A stretch of 54,311 bases of DNA from an uncultured Bacilli bacterium (GTDB lineage: Bacteria > Bacillota_I > Bacilli_A > RF39 > UBA660), in contig CANQYE010000005.1 in assembly GCA_947627995.1 (NCBI GenBank), positions 1 through 54,311 of the forward strand, written 5' to 3'. Under the pieces are notes generated by a model. That model made no database searches. It was not told the origin of the DNA and saw only the letters and a program-made list of their open reading frames with translations. Made by a program: the position numbers and the translations under genes. Numbering within the stretch: the first letter of the stretch is position 1; each line of letters starts with the position of its first letter. Shown one piece after another: positions 1 through 9,938 of the stretch.

Positions 1-46
1 TAATGTATATTACTACTCGAAGAATTTTCCGAGTTTCCTATCAATC

Positions 47-121
47 TGGAGCAAGTGAGGAGAATCGAACTCCCATCCTAGCCTTGGCAAGGCCATATTC
101 TAACCATTGAACCACACCTGC
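47..121 (-). tRNA. tRNA-Gly (anticodon GCC)
   Basis: Read on the minus strand this folds as a complete 75-nt tRNA. The acceptor arm GCAGGTG pairs with CACTTGC, the anticodon loop CTTGCCAAG carries GCC, the T-loop GTTCGATTC is canonical, and the 3' end TCCA includes an encoded CCA. GCC reads glycine GGC/GGT codons. It is divergent from lysS. The 46 bases beyond it hold only a weak dyad (ACTCG...CGAGT) that may help end the transcript. Confidence 0.95.
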
Positions 122-170
122 AAATGCCATTTTTAATATTATCAAAAAAAAATAATTTTTTCAAGTATAA

Positions 171-199
171 TTGACTTAAAGTTTTGGAAAATGTATAAT
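171..199 (+). promoter_or_regulatory. sigma-A promoter of lysS
   Basis: TTGACT, a 17-base spacer and a perfect TATAAT lie 24 bases before the lysS start, with a GGAG ribosome site between. This is the standard vegetative promoter arrangement. Confidence 0.85.
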
Positions 200-222
200 A
201 TAGCTAGTTTGGAGTTGGGAAA

Positions 223-1701
223 ATGAGAGAATTTAGCGAACAAGAAATTGTTAGAAGAGAAAAATTGAAATTTTTGACTGAAAATGGTATAGAGCCTTTT
301 GGAAAAAAATATGATGTAAATTCATTTTCAGAAAATATAAAAAAAGAATATGGGCAATATACAAAAGAAGAACTAGAATCAAAAAGAATAATTGTAAATA
401 TAGCTGGCCGAATTATGTCTAATCGTCGTAAAGGGAAAGTTGGATTTATGCATATTTTAGATAAATTAGGTAAAATTCAAATTTATATTGGTATCAATGA
501 TATAGGTGAAGAAAATTACGAAATATATAAAAAAAGTGATATTGGTGATATCGTAGGTATTGAAGGTATCATAATGAAAACTAATACCGGTGAATTAACT
601 ATTAAGGCATTAAAATATAATCATTTAGTAAAAGCTTTAAGACCACTTCCAGAAAAGTTTCATGGATTAAATGATATAGAAGAAAGATTTAGAAGAAGAT
701 ATGTTGATTTAATAATGAATGACGAAGCAAGAAAAGTAGCATTTGCTAGACCTAAAATAATTAGATCAATTCAAAAATATTTGGATAATTTAGGCTATGT
801 TGAAGTAGAAACACCAGTATTAGGAACTATATTAGGTGGAGCAGCGGCAAGACCATTTATTACTCATCATAATACACTAGATATAAATATGTATTTACGT
901 ATTGCAACAGAATTAAATCTAAAAAGATTACTTGTTGGTGGTATGGATGCTGTATATGAAATAGGAAGACTTTTTAGAAATGAAGGAATGGATAAAAATC
1001 ATAATCCTGAATTTACAACTATTGAAGTATATAAAGCTTTTAGTGATTTAGAAGGAATGATGGATTTAACAGAAAATTTGATTGCAAATGCTGCGATGGA
1101 ATTAAATGGTACATATGAAGTAACATTTAGAGACCAAAAAGTTTCATTAAAACCAGGATTTAAAAGAGTGCATATGGTTGATTTAATCAAAAAAGAAACA
1201 GGTATAAATTTTTTCGATAATATAAGTTTTGATGATGCAAAAAAGCTTGCAACTGAACATGGTATAGAAGTGGAAAATCATTTCGGTTATGGGCATATTG
1301 TTAATGCATTTTTTGAAAAATATTGCGAAGAAAAAATAATTGAACCGACATTTGTTTATGGTCATCCAGTAGAAATATCACCGTTAGCTAAAAAAAGTGA
1401 AGATGAAAGATTTACTGAACGATTCGAACTTTTTATATTAGGCAGTGAATATGCTAACGCGTTTACAGAATTAAATGATCCGATAGATCAATATGAAAGA
1501 TTTGAAAATCAATTAAAAGAGAAAGATTTAGGAAATGAAGAAGCAAACGAAATGGATTTAGATTTTGTTGAAGCTTTAGAATATGGAATGCCTCCAGCTG
1601 GAGGAATGGGAATGGGAATTGATCGCTTAGTCATGCTACTTACGGGCAGCGATACTATAAGAGAAGTAATATTGTTCCCTACAATGAAACCTAAAAATTA
1701 A
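223..1701 (+). CDS. lysS: lysine--tRNA ligase (class II)
   Basis: Charges tRNA-Lys with lysine in the cytoplasm. The 492 residues match the usual bacterial class II LysRS length. An OB-fold anticodon-binding domain occupies about residues 55-145 (IAGRIMSNRRKGKVGFMHI). The catalytic core contains motif 2 (FRNEGMDKNHNPEF) and motif 3 (GMGMGIDRLVMLLTG). The ATG start follows a GGAG site and its own sigma-A promoter, and a hairpin terminator follows. So it is a single-gene unit with no T-box leader, unlike leuS and tyrS in the same window. Nothing odd is seen. Confidence 0.97.
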   Translation: MREFSEQEIVRREKLKFLTENGIEPFGKKYDVNSFSENIKKEYGQYTKEELESKRIIVNIAGRIMSNRRKGKVGFMHILDKLGKIQIYIGINDIGEENYEIYKKSDIGDIVGIEGIIMKTNTGELTIKALKYNHLVKALRPLPEKFHGLNDIEERFRRRYVDLIMNDEARKVAFARPKIIRSIQKYLDNLGYVEVETPVLGTILGGAAARPFITHHNTLDINMYLRIATELNLKRLLVGGMDAVYEIGRLFRNEGMDKNHNPEFTTIEVYKAFSDLEGMMDLTENLIANAAMELNGTYEVTFRDQKVSLKPGFKRVHMVDLIKKETGINFFDNISFDDAKKLATEHGIEVENHFGYGHIVNAFFEKYCEEKIIEPTFVYGHPVEISPLAKKSEDERFTERFELFILGSEYANAFTELNDPIDQYERFENQLKEKDLGNEEANEMDLDFVEALEYGMPPAGGMGMGIDRLVMLLTGSDTIREVILFPTMKPKN

Positions 1702-1717
1702 TAAAAAAGTTATATTA

Positions 1718-1760
1718 TAAGAAGAAATAGCTAATTTATTACTACTTCTTCTTATTTTTT
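1718..1760 (+). terminator. intrinsic terminator of lysS
   Basis: Nine-bp stem TAAGAAGAA / TTCTTCTTA with a 19-base loop, followed by six T residues. It sits 17 bases after the lysS stop. Confidence 0.8.
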
Positions 1761-1789
1761 ATGATATAATATTTATAAGGAGGTAGAAG

Positions 1790-3226
1790 ATGAAGAAATT
1801 TTTTGAAAAATATGATCTTTTCAAAATCATTGGATTAGTAATTCTATTCGTTGTTGCTTTATCTTGGATTATCCCTACTGGATCCATTTCAGGTAGCGAT
1901 TTAGTAGTAGGTGAAATAACAAGAATAGGAATTAGCGACATAGGTCAATACTTACTTTTAGGTATTTACTATTTTGCAGTTATTGTAACTTTCTTACTAA
2001 TATTAGGAGGATTTTATAGTATACTATCAAAAACAAGTGGATACCAACGTATTATTGAATCAGTTGCAAAAAAAATAAAAGGAAAGGAATATATTTTTGT
2101 TTTAATAGTTTCATTTGTTTTTGCAGGACTTACTTCAATTAGTAATGAAATTTATCAATTATTAATTTTTGTGCCATTTATTATAACAATAATGTCAAAA
2201 TTAAAATTTGATAAAATTACTGCTTTTTGTACTACTTTTGGCTCAATTCTAATTGGTGTAATTGGTGCAACTTATAGTCCGGTAATTTTTGAATATATTA
2301 ATTATTATTTCTCATTAACATATTCATCAGAAATTTTAACTAAAGTTGCTTTATTTGCTATAGCATACGTTATATTTAATTTCTTTACAATCCGTCATTT
2401 AAAGAAAGTATTAAATAGTAATAGTAAAGATGTAATTGAAGATAAGTTTGCTATACCAGAAACAAAAACTAAGAGCAAAAAAACAAATAAAGAAAAAGCT
2501 AAAATATTACCTGTAATTATAGTTCTTGCATTATTATTTGTCTTACAAGTTATGGGCTATATTGGCTGGGATACATCATTTGGTGTAAAAGTATTTGATA
2601 ATTTCCATAATTGGGTAATGGGATTAAGTATTGGTGATTTTAAAATTGTTTCAGCAATTTTAGGAACTATTAATGCTTTTGGTTCATGGGATTTATATAC
2701 GATTCAAATTATGATGATAATTGCTTCAATTATTCTTGCTATCGCATATAAAATAAATTTTAATGATTACTATGAATCATTCATAAATGGTGCTAAAAAA
2801 ATGTGTAGGACAACAATTTTAGTATTATTAGCATTTACAGTTTGTGTATTTGTAACAGTATATCCATTCTTACCTGTAATTGTTGATTGGATTATGGGAC
2901 TTACTAAATCTTTCAACATTTATTTAGCATCAATAAGCACTGCTATAGCTTCATTCTTTACAGTTGAAATGCGTTATACTGTATCAAGTATTGGTACATT
3001 GTTTGCAGGCCAATTTGCAAGTGAAGCAAATAATCCAGTTATTATGCTAATCCTACAATCATTCTATGGTTTGGTACAATTCGTTGCTCCAACAAGTATG
3101 ATGGTTGTAATTGGATTGAGTTACTTAAATATTTCTTATAAAAAATATTTAAGCTACATCTGGCGTTTCTTAGTTGGCATGCTAGTTTGCGTATTAGTGA
3201 TAATTTCATTAGTAGCATTTTTATAA
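1790..3226 (+). CDS. YfcC/DcuC-like integral membrane transporter
   Basis: A 478-residue polytopic membrane protein with about 11-12 hydrophobic segments and a charged cytoplasmic loop near residues 215-240 (KTKSKKTNKEKAK). The GGFYSILSKTSGY region, followed by a long run of helices, resembles the YfcC/ArcD/DcuC group of the ion-transporter superfamily. That group moves amino acids or carboxylates against ions. The substrate cannot be told from sequence. Start is ATG behind a strong AAGGAGG site. It lies between two terminators, so it is monocistronic. The family assignment is by general resemblance; an NhaC- or AbgT-type transporter is an alternative. Confidence 0.6.
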   Translation: MKKFFEKYDLFKIIGLVILFVVALSWIIPTGSISGSDLVVGEITRIGISDIGQYLLLGIYYFAVIVTFLLILGGFYSILSKTSGYQRIIESVAKKIKGKEYIFVLIVSFVFAGLTSISNEIYQLLIFVPFIITIMSKLKFDKITAFCTTFGSILIGVIGATYSPVIFEYINYYFSLTYSSEILTKVALFAIAYVIFNFFTIRHLKKVLNSNSKDVIEDKFAIPETKTKSKKTNKEKAKILPVIIVLALLFVLQVMGYIGWDTSFGVKVFDNFHNWVMGLSIGDFKIVSAILGTINAFGSWDLYTIQIMMIIASIILAIAYKINFNDYYESFINGAKKMCRTTILVLLAFTVCVFVTVYPFLPVIVDWIMGLTKSFNIYLASISTAIASFFTVEMRYTVSSIGTLFAGQFASEANNPVIMLILQSFYGLVQFVAPTSMMVVIGLSYLNISYKKYLSYIWRFLVGMLVCVLVIISLVAFL

Positions 3227-3248
3227 AAGACTTAATGTCTTTTTTTTT
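3225..3248 (+). terminator. intrinsic terminator of the YfcC-like gene
   Basis: AAAAGAC / GTCTTTT stem with a TTAAT loop, running into a T tract, overlapping the stop codon region. Confidence 0.75.
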
Positions 3249-3304
3249 GAATAAAATTATTAAATAAAAAACATTATAATCATAGAATTGTAATGGAGGG
3301 AACA

Positions 3305-5446
3305 ATGTATAATAATTTTGATTTGAGAATAAGTAAAATATTAAAAAATGCTGAAAAAGAAATGCAAGAATTAAATCATCCTTATGTTGGGAGCGAACAT
3401 TTATTGCTAGCTATTTTAAATAGTAATGATGAAATAGTGAAAATATTAAATAAATATGGTCTAAACTATAAAAATTTTAAACAAAGTTTAATAAATGTAG
3501 TAGGTAAAGGCAGAAAAAAAAGTGAAGTAATTTTATACACACCTTTGTTAAAGCGAGCAATTGAAAATGCAATTAATGATTCTGAAGAAACAACAGATAA
3601 AAAAGTAACTTCTTCCCTTTTGTTTTTGGGGCTTTTAGAAGAAGGAGAAGGCATTGCAATCAGATTGATGCTAAGTCTAAATGTTGAAATAGATAAATTA
3701 TATAAAGAATTAAAAAATAAAAAAAATAAAAAAGAAAATTTATTAGTTTTTGAAATTGGAACCTTATTAAATGATAACGTGGATTTAGATGAAATAGTAG
3801 TTGATAGAAATGAAGAAATCAATACAATTATTGAAACACTTTTGAGAAAAAATAAGAATAATCCATTATTGATTGGTAAAAGCGGGGTGGGGAAAACTGC
3901 AATAGTAGAAGAATTAACAAGAAAAATTATTCGAAATGATGTGCCTAAAGAATTATTGAATAAGAAAATAGTATCTTTAGAAATGAGCTCTTTAATTGCT
4001 GGTACAAAATATCGTGGAGAATTTGAAGAGAGACTATCTAAAATTATTAAAGAGATAAAATCTGAAAAAGATATCATATTGTTCATTGATGAAATTCATA
4101 CTTTAATTGGTGCAGGGGGCGCTGAGGGAGCAATCGATGCGTCTAATATTTTAAAACCTTATCTTGCTCGTGGCGAAATAAAATGTATTGGTGCTACTAC
4201 AACTGAAGAATACAATAAATTTATTGCAAAAGAAAAGGCTTTAGATCGAAGGTTTCAAATTATAGATATTAAGGAACCAAATAATGATCAAACAAAAAAT
4301 ATTTTGATAAAAATAAAAAAAACATATGAAAAACATCATGGCATCAATATTACTATTAGAAATATTAATGACATTGTTGAATTAAGTCAAAAGTATATAT
4401 TTAATCGTAATAATCCAGATAAATGTATTGATGTATTAGATTCGGTGTGTGCTAAGGTTAAAGTTGCTAATATTTCTCCTAGTGAATATGTACTTAAAAA
4501 TGAAAAATTAAAAAATATAATCAGTCAAAAAGAAAAAGAAGTACTAAATAATAATTATAAAAATGCTATAAATTTAAAAAATGAAGAAGAAAAAATAAAA
4601 AAAGATATTGCTAAAATTAGTAATAATAAAAAAAATATTTTAAAAAAAGATATATTGAAAGTAATTTCTGAGAAGACAAATATACCATTACTAAATAGTA
4701 AAAATAATCTTTTATTAAATTTAAAAACAGCTTTGTTTAATAAAATATATGGACAAAAATCAGCAATTCAAAATATAATGGATGTGTTAAAATTAAATTT
4801 ATATAAAAAAAATAAACCTATTTCTTTTTTATTTACTGGAACTTCTGGTATTGGAAAGACTGAAACAGCTAAAATTATTGCTAAAACATTAACAAATAAT
4901 AATTTAGTTAGAATAGATATGAGTGAATATAATTTAGATATAAGCGTTAACAAATTAATAGGAGTTTCATCTGGATATGTTGGTTATGATGATGAACCGA
5001 TTTTAAGTAAAGTACGAAGAAATCCTTTTTCAGTAATTTTATTAGATGAAATAGAGAAAGCTTCTTCTCAAGTTTTAAATTTATTTTTGCAAATATTAGA
5101 TGAAGGATTTATCACTGATAATAAGGGAGAACAAATAAACTTTAATAATTGTATAATTATTATGACATCAAATATTGTTAATAATAGATGCGTAGGTTTT
5201 AATGAAAGCTTTAATAATAAAATAAAAGAATGTTTATCTCCCGAACTAATAAACAGATTGGATAAAATTATTCAATTTCAAACATTTGATGAAGAAACAA
5301 TTAGAAAGTATATAAAGGGAACCGCCTTAAATATTTGTGATAAAGATATTGATTTTATCATTAAAAATAGTAATTATGAAGAATATGGTTTAAGAAATAT
5401 TAATAGATATATTGAGAAATATAATAATAATTTATTAACAATTTAA
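3305..5446 (+). CDS. clpC: ClpC-type AAA+ unfoldase (short form)
   Basis: Unfolds substrates and feeds them to the ClpP protease. The ORF track starts at 3293, but a GGAGGG ribosome site lies inside that extension and the ATG at 3305 is correctly spaced, giving 713 residues. Domains in order: double Clp N-domain (about 5-140), AAA1 with Walker A GKSGVGKT and Walker B LFIDEIHTLIGAGG, a short ClpC-like middle region, AAA2 with Walker A GTSGIGKTE and Walker B VILLDEIEKA. A VGF tripeptide sits where ClpC proteins carry their ClpP-binding loop. It is about 100 residues shorter than typical ClpC, mainly at the C-terminal small domain. No ctsR or mcsAB neighbours are seen. Confidence 0.88.
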   Translation: MYNNFDLRISKILKNAEKEMQELNHPYVGSEHLLLAILNSNDEIVKILNKYGLNYKNFKQSLINVVGKGRKKSEVILYTPLLKRAIENAINDSEETTDKKVTSSLLFLGLLEEGEGIAIRLMLSLNVEIDKLYKELKNKKNKKENLLVFEIGTLLNDNVDLDEIVVDRNEEINTIIETLLRKNKNNPLLIGKSGVGKTAIVEELTRKIIRNDVPKELLNKKIVSLEMSSLIAGTKYRGEFEERLSKIIKEIKSEKDIILFIDEIHTLIGAGGAEGAIDASNILKPYLARGEIKCIGATTTEEYNKFIAKEKALDRRFQIIDIKEPNNDQTKNILIKIKKTYEKHHGINITIRNINDIVELSQKYIFNRNNPDKCIDVLDSVCAKVKVANISPSEYVLKNEKLKNIISQKEKEVLNNNYKNAINLKNEEEKIKKDIAKISNNKKNILKKDILKVISEKTNIPLLNSKNNLLLNLKTALFNKIYGQKSAIQNIMDVLKLNLYKKNKPISFLFTGTSGIGKTETAKIIAKTLTNNNLVRIDMSEYNLDISVNKLIGVSSGYVGYDDEPILSKVRRNPFSVILLDEIEKASSQVLNLFLQILDEGFITDNKGEQINFNNCIIIMTSNIVNNRCVGFNESFNNKIKECLSPELINRLDKIIQFQTFDEETIRKYIKGTALNICDKDIDFIIKNSNYEEYGLRNINRYIEKYNNNLLTI

Positions 5447-5467
5447 AAAAAGACTAATCGTCTTTTT
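5447..5467. terminator. bidirectional terminator between clpC and galE
   Basis: AAAAAGAC / GTCTTTTT stem with a five-base loop, T-rich on both strands. The right arm also encodes the last residues (KKDD, stop) of galE. Confidence 0.8.
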
Positions 5468-6455
5468 TATTTGCAAAATTATAAGAGCTCCGGCACATTT
5501 CTTCTAGATTTTTTTCGGCTTTCCAGCCTAATTTTTCTAATGCATAGCTTGGATCAGCATAACATTCAGCTATATCGCCTTTTCTTCTATCAACTATCTC
5601 ATAATCTATTTTACAGTTATTAACTGTAGCAAAAGTATTAATAATTTCTAAAACACTATAACCTTTACCAGTTCCTAGATTATAAGCATCTATTCCTTTT
5701 TCCTGCATTATTTTTTCAACAGCTTTAATATGACCTTCAGCTAAGTCAACAACATGTATATAATCTCTAACACCAGTGCCATCTTTTGTTTCAAAATCAT
5801 TACCAAATACTCTAACTTTCGGCAATTCTTTTTTTGCTACTTTAACAATATAAGGCATTAAATTATTAGGTATACCATTAGGTTCTTCACCAATTAAACC
5901 ACTTTTATGAGCTCCAATTGGATTAAAATACCTTAATATAGCAATGCTCCAAGAATCATCAGATATATACAAATCATTTAAAATTCTTTCAATAAATAAT
6001 TTTGTTGTACCATAAGGATTAGTAGTTGAAAGTGGAAAATCCTCTTTAATTGGTAAGAATTTTGGTTTTCCATATACTGTAGCACTTGATGAAAAAACAA
6101 ATTTTTTACAATTATTACTATTCATTACCTCTAGTAAAGATAATGTAGAATCGATGTTATTTCGATAATATTTTAAAGGATGCTCAACTGATTCACCTAC
6201 AGCTTTATATCCTGCAAAATGAATAACAGCATCAATTTCATTTTCGGTAAAAATTTTTTTTAGTAAATTTTTATTACAGACGTCTCCTTCGTAAAATTTA
6301 ACTTTTTTATCAGTTATTTTTTCAATTTTTTCAATAACTTCTTTTTTAGAATTAGAAAGATTATCTATGATTATAACTTCATAATTATGATTAAGTAATT
6401 CTACGCAGGTATGACTTCCAATGTAACCGCAACCACCTGTTACTAATATTTTCAT
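5454..6455 (-). CDS. galE: UDP-glucose 4-epimerase
   Basis: Interconverts UDP-glucose and UDP-galactose. The 333 residues are typical for the short-chain dehydrogenase/epimerase fold. The N-terminal NAD-binding motif is VTGGCGYIGSH, the catalytic pair is in SSATVYG and NPYGTTK (Tyr-x3-Lys), and the C-terminal half carries GTGVRDYIHVVDLA, a GalE signature. Start is ATG behind GGAGG. It is convergent with clpC and shares its terminator. It could supply galactose for surface glycans. No other sugar-nucleotide genes adjoin it. Confidence 0.95.
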   Translation of the reverse strand: MKILVTGGCGYIGSHTCVELLNHNYEVIIIDNLSNSKKEVIEKIEKITDKKVKFYEGDVCNKNLLKKIFTENEIDAVIHFAGYKAVGESVEHPLKYYRNNIDSTLSLLEVMNSNNCKKFVFSSSATVYGKPKFLPIKEDFPLSTTNPYGTTKLFIERILNDLYISDDSWSIAILRYFNPIGAHKSGLIGEEPNGIPNNLMPYIVKVAKKELPKVRVFGNDFETKDGTGVRDYIHVVDLAEGHIKAVEKIMQEKGIDAYNLGTGKGYSVLEIINTFATVNNCKIDYEIVDRRKGDIAECYADPSYALEKLGWKAEKNLEEMCRSSYNFANKKDD

Positions 6456-6576
6456 AAGCTCCTCCTTACAATAATTTTATCATACAAAAATTTTATTTTC
6501 ACTAATTTATTTAATAAAATTTAATAAAAAACTTAAGTTTTTTAAAATTGTTAGATATAATATAATTGGTGATAAT

Positions 6577-9500
6577 ATGAAACAAATTTTAGATGGGAAT
6601 ATTGCGGCATCGAATATCGCATATTTATTTAGTGAAATGTGCATGATTTATCCAATAACTCCTTCAAGTCCAATGGCTTCAAATATTGATAAATTACGTG
6701 TAATCAATAAAAAAAACTTATTTAATACGAATGTAGATGTAATTGAAATGCAAAGCGAAGCCGGAGTAGCTGGAGCATTACATGGAGCATTAATTACAGG
6801 GTCTTTGGCAACAACATTTACATCGAGTCAAGGATTGTTATTAATGATACCGAATATGTATAAAATAGCTGGTGAAATGCTACCGTGCGTTATTCATGTA
6901 GCATCACGAAGCCTATCTACTCATGCTTTGTCTATATTTGGTGATCATCAAGATATTTATGCTGTTTCTAATACAGGATTTAATATTCTTGCTTCAACAA
7001 ATGTTTTTGAGTGTTTATATAATGCCGCTTTAGCACATTTGTGTGCAATAAAATCTTCTTTACCTTTTTTACATTTTTTCGATGGTTTTAGGACTAGTCA
7101 TGAAATAAATACTATTGAGAATTACGACGAACAACATTTTAAAAAATTTTTATCTTCTATTATCGACAAAGAAGCTTTAAATAATTTTAAATTAAATGCG
7201 CTAAAACCTGGTAGAACAATTCAGAAAGGTTTAGCTAATAATGAAGATGTCTATTTTCAAATAACGGAAGGAAAAAACCAAGATTATCAAAAAGTAGTAC
7301 AAAATGTAAAATATTACATGAATTTATTAAATGATTATTTTAAAGTAAATATTAAACCATTTAATTATTATGGAGATGAACATGCAAGCAATATTATTGT
7401 CGCTATGGGTAGTATAAATGATACAATTAAATTAGTAGTAAACGATTTAAATAAGCAAAATAAAAAAGTTGGTTTAATAGAAGTACATTTATATCGCCCT
7501 TTTGATAAAAAAAGTTTTATAGAAATTTTGCCAAAATCCGTTAAAAATATCGCTGTATTAGATCGAACGAAATGCCATGGTAGTGTTGGGGAACCTCTCT
7601 ATTTAGATGTTTGTGCTACTTTAAAAAATAAAAATATTAATATAGTCGGCGGACGCTATGGCTTGTCATCAAAAAATACATCACCCAAAGAAATTAAAAG
7701 TGTTTATGATATGTTAGAAAAAGAACTAAAAGAAAGTTTTACGATTGGTATCAACGATGATATTACCAATTTAAGTTTAGAAATAAAAAATGATTATAAT
7801 TTAAATTTAAATGCTAAAGAACTTAAAATTTATGGCTATGGGTCAGATGGGATGGTTAGTGCAAGTAAAGATATTTTAAAAATAGTAGGACATTCATTAA
7901 ATAAATATGTTCAAGGTTATTTTAAATATGATTCTCATAAAAGTGGAGGACTTACCGTAAGTCATTTAAGAATATCTGATGACATTATTAATGCGCCTTT
8001 TTATGTAGAGAATCCTAGTATCGTAGTAGTTACCAAATTAAAATATTTAAATCGCTTTAATACATTAGAAAAAATAACTCAAAACGGTATTTTAATAATT
8101 AATACAAATAAAGATTTTGATTATTTAAACAAATATATTAATAATAATACAAAACGAATAATAAATGAAAAAAATATTAAAGTAATAACTATTAATGCTG
8201 ATGAAATTGCTAATCAAAATAATATTTCTGGTAAGATTAGCAAGATTATAGAAGCATTGATTTTAAAAGAACTAAATATTAATGATTACCAAAAATATAT
8301 GATAAAAAGCATTGAAGATAAGTTTAAAACTAAAGGACAAGATATTGTTATAGCGAATATTAATTCCATTAAAGATATTTCTTCGCAAACAAAAATAATT
8401 ACAGAAAAATTTACAGTTGAAAAAGTGGAAAATAAAAATAAAGATATTTTTGAAACGATTAATTCAGATGAAGGGGATAAATTACCTGTTTCATCTTTGC
8501 TACCATTAAAAAATGGATCTTTTGTCGGAGCTATGTCAAAGTTAGAAAAAAGATCTATTAGTAAACAAGTCCCAAAATGGGATAAAAATAAATGTATAGA
8601 ATGTAACCAATGCTCATTTATTTGCCCACATGCAGTTATTAGACCATTTAAGTTAAATGATAATCATAAATATGCTTCAATTGCTAAAGATAGTATTACA
8701 AAAGATGGAAAATTTATAATAAGTATTAGTGAAAAAGATTGTACAGGTTGTGGTTTGTGTATTAAACATTGTCCAACAAAATGTTTAAGCTTTGGAAATC
8801 TAGAGGAAACTAATCAAGCTATAGCTGATGATTTATTTAACAATTATGAAAATCCTAAGAATGATAATATTTATAATGTTAGAAACAGTCAATTTATAAA
8901 GCCTGGTTTTGAATTTTCCGGAGCATGTGCAGGCTGTGGAGAAACTTCATATATTAAATTATTAACGCAATTATTTAAAGATAAACTCATTATTGCTAAT
9001 GCTACAGGATGTTCAAGCATTTATGGCGGCTCTTTACCTAATACGCCTTATAGTGTTCCTTGGGCAAGCAGTTTATTTGAAGATAATGCTGAATTTGGGT
9101 ATGGTATGGACTTGTCATTAAAAAGACAATATGATGAAAAAAAACACACTACTTGGGTAATTGGAGGTGATGGTTGGGCATATGATATTGGATTTGGCGG
9201 AATTGATCATATCCTTTCTAGTAATGACAATATTAATATCTTAGTTTTAGATACAGAAGTCTATTCCAACACTGGTGGCCAAATGAGTAAGTCTACTCGA
9301 ATGTCTGCTGTAGCCGAATTTGCTGAAATGGGTAAAAGAACTCATAAAAAGGATTTATTTAAAATAGCAATGACTTATCCAAATGTTTATGTTGCAAGTA
9401 TTTCCTTAGGGGCTAATTACAATCAAACTTTACAATCATTTAAAGAAGCTGAAGAACATGATGGACCATCTATAATAATTGCTTATTCTCCATGCGTTGA

Positions 9501-9786
9501 ACAGGGAATTAAAGGTGGCATGTCTAATGCAATTGATGAACAAAAATTAGCTGTAGAATGCGGCTATATCTTACTTATGAGGTATAATCCTAAATTAAAA
9601 CAACTTAAAATGGATTCAAAAGAACCGGATTTTTCAAAGTTTGAACAATTTCTAAACAATGAAGTACGTTATAATGCTTTAAAAATAAAAGATGCAAAAT
9701 TAGCAGAAAACTTATTCGATAAAATAAAAGAAAATGAAATAGAAAAATATAAATATTATAAAAAATTGAGTGAAGAAAATATTTAA
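6577..9786 (+). CDS. nifJ: pyruvate:ferredoxin (flavodoxin) oxidoreductase, single-chain
   Basis: Oxidatively decarboxylates pyruvate to acetyl-CoA and reduces ferredoxin, the central anaerobic route from glycolysis. All domains are fused in one 1069-residue chain: pyrimidine-binding domain with YPITPSSPM at the N terminus, transketolase C-like domain near 260-380, gamma domain near 410-560, two 4Fe-4S clusters (CIECNQCSFICP and CTGCGLCIKHCP), then the TPP-binding domain with CAGCGETSY, GGDGWAYDIG and the SNTGGQMSKST segment. It is about 100 residues shorter than many homologues but no key motif is missing. It is flanked by galE (divergent) and a small RNA. Confidence 0.95.
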   Translation: MKQILDGNIAASNIAYLFSEMCMIYPITPSSPMASNIDKLRVINKKNLFNTNVDVIEMQSEAGVAGALHGALITGSLATTFTSSQGLLLMIPNMYKIAGEMLPCVIHVASRSLSTHALSIFGDHQDIYAVSNTGFNILASTNVFECLYNAALAHLCAIKSSLPFLHFFDGFRTSHEINTIENYDEQHFKKFLSSIIDKEALNNFKLNALKPGRTIQKGLANNEDVYFQITEGKNQDYQKVVQNVKYYMNLLNDYFKVNIKPFNYYGDEHASNIIVAMGSINDTIKLVVNDLNKQNKKVGLIEVHLYRPFDKKSFIEILPKSVKNIAVLDRTKCHGSVGEPLYLDVCATLKNKNINIVGGRYGLSSKNTSPKEIKSVYDMLEKELKESFTIGINDDITNLSLEIKNDYNLNLNAKELKIYGYGSDGMVSASKDILKIVGHSLNKYVQGYFKYDSHKSGGLTVSHLRISDDIINAPFYVENPSIVVVTKLKYLNRFNTLEKITQNGILIINTNKDFDYLNKYINNNTKRIINEKNIKVITINADEIANQNNISGKISKIIEALILKELNINDYQKYMIKSIEDKFKTKGQDIVIANINSIKDISSQTKIITEKFTVEKVENKNKDIFETINSDEGDKLPVSSLLPLKNGSFVGAMSKLEKRSISKQVPKWDKNKCIECNQCSFICPHAVIRPFKLNDNHKYASIAKDSITKDGKFIISISEKDCTGCGLCIKHCPTKCLSFGNLEETNQAIADDLFNNYENPKNDNIYNVRNSQFIKPGFEFSGACAGCGETSYIKLLTQLFKDKLIIANATGCSSIYGGSLPNTPYSVPWASSLFEDNAEFGYGMDLSLKRQYDEKKHTTWVIGGDGWAYDIGFGGIDHILSSNDNINILVLDTEVYSNTGGQMSKSTRMSAVAEFAEMGKRTHKKDLFKIAMTYPNVYVASISLGANYNQTLQSFKEAEEHDGPSIIIAYSPCVEQGIKGGMSNAIDEQKLAVECGYILLMRYNPKLKQLKMDSKEPDFSKFEQFLNNEVRYNALKIKDAKLAENLFDKIKENEIEKYKYYKKLSEENI

Positions 9787-9832
9787 AAATATAAAATTTT
9801 TATTTTCATCCTCAATTTTTATTTTTAATAAT

Positions 9833-9865
9833 AAAAAAGGAACTGTCCCCCTGAGAAACAGTTCC
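9833..9865 (-). terminator. terminator of the candidate small RNA
   Basis: Perfect eight-bp stem GGAACTGT / ACAGTTCC with an 11-base loop and six T on the minus strand (A-rich on the other side as well). Confidence 0.75.
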
Positions 9866-9933
9866 AAAAAAAGAATAAAAAGGGGTTGGCTAGTGTGATA
9901 CTAGCACCAATTCGCCTAAAAGTGAATTGGTAG
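9833..9933 (-). ncRNA. candidate small structured RNA (about 100 nt)
   Basis: On the minus strand a promoter (TTGACA, 17 bases, TAGTAT) is followed by two hairpins, CCAATTC/GAATTGG and GCTAGT/ACTAGC. Then comes a single-stranded AACCCC stretch and a GGAACTGT/ACAGTTCC terminator ending in six T. No reading frame fits. The exposed CCCC run resembles the C-rich motif by which Gram-positive regulatory RNAs bind ribosome sites. It could also fold onto the GGGGG of the terminator loop. I do not recognise a known family; a REP-like repeat remnant is an alternative for the terminator part. Confidence 0.55.
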
Positions 9934-9938
9934 GATAT

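Noticed and set aside
1-46. Second tRNA at the left edge
   Set aside because: Only a weak dyad is visible; no tRNA fold.
3466-4086. 206-residue minus-strand ORF inside clpC
   Set aside because: Low-complexity mirror of the Lys/Ile/Glu-rich clpC frame; no ribosome site and no recognisable domain.
9839-9865. Plus-strand terminator of nifJ
   Set aside because: The stem is followed by A, not T, on the plus strand; it is a minus-strand terminator behind a minus-strand promoter.
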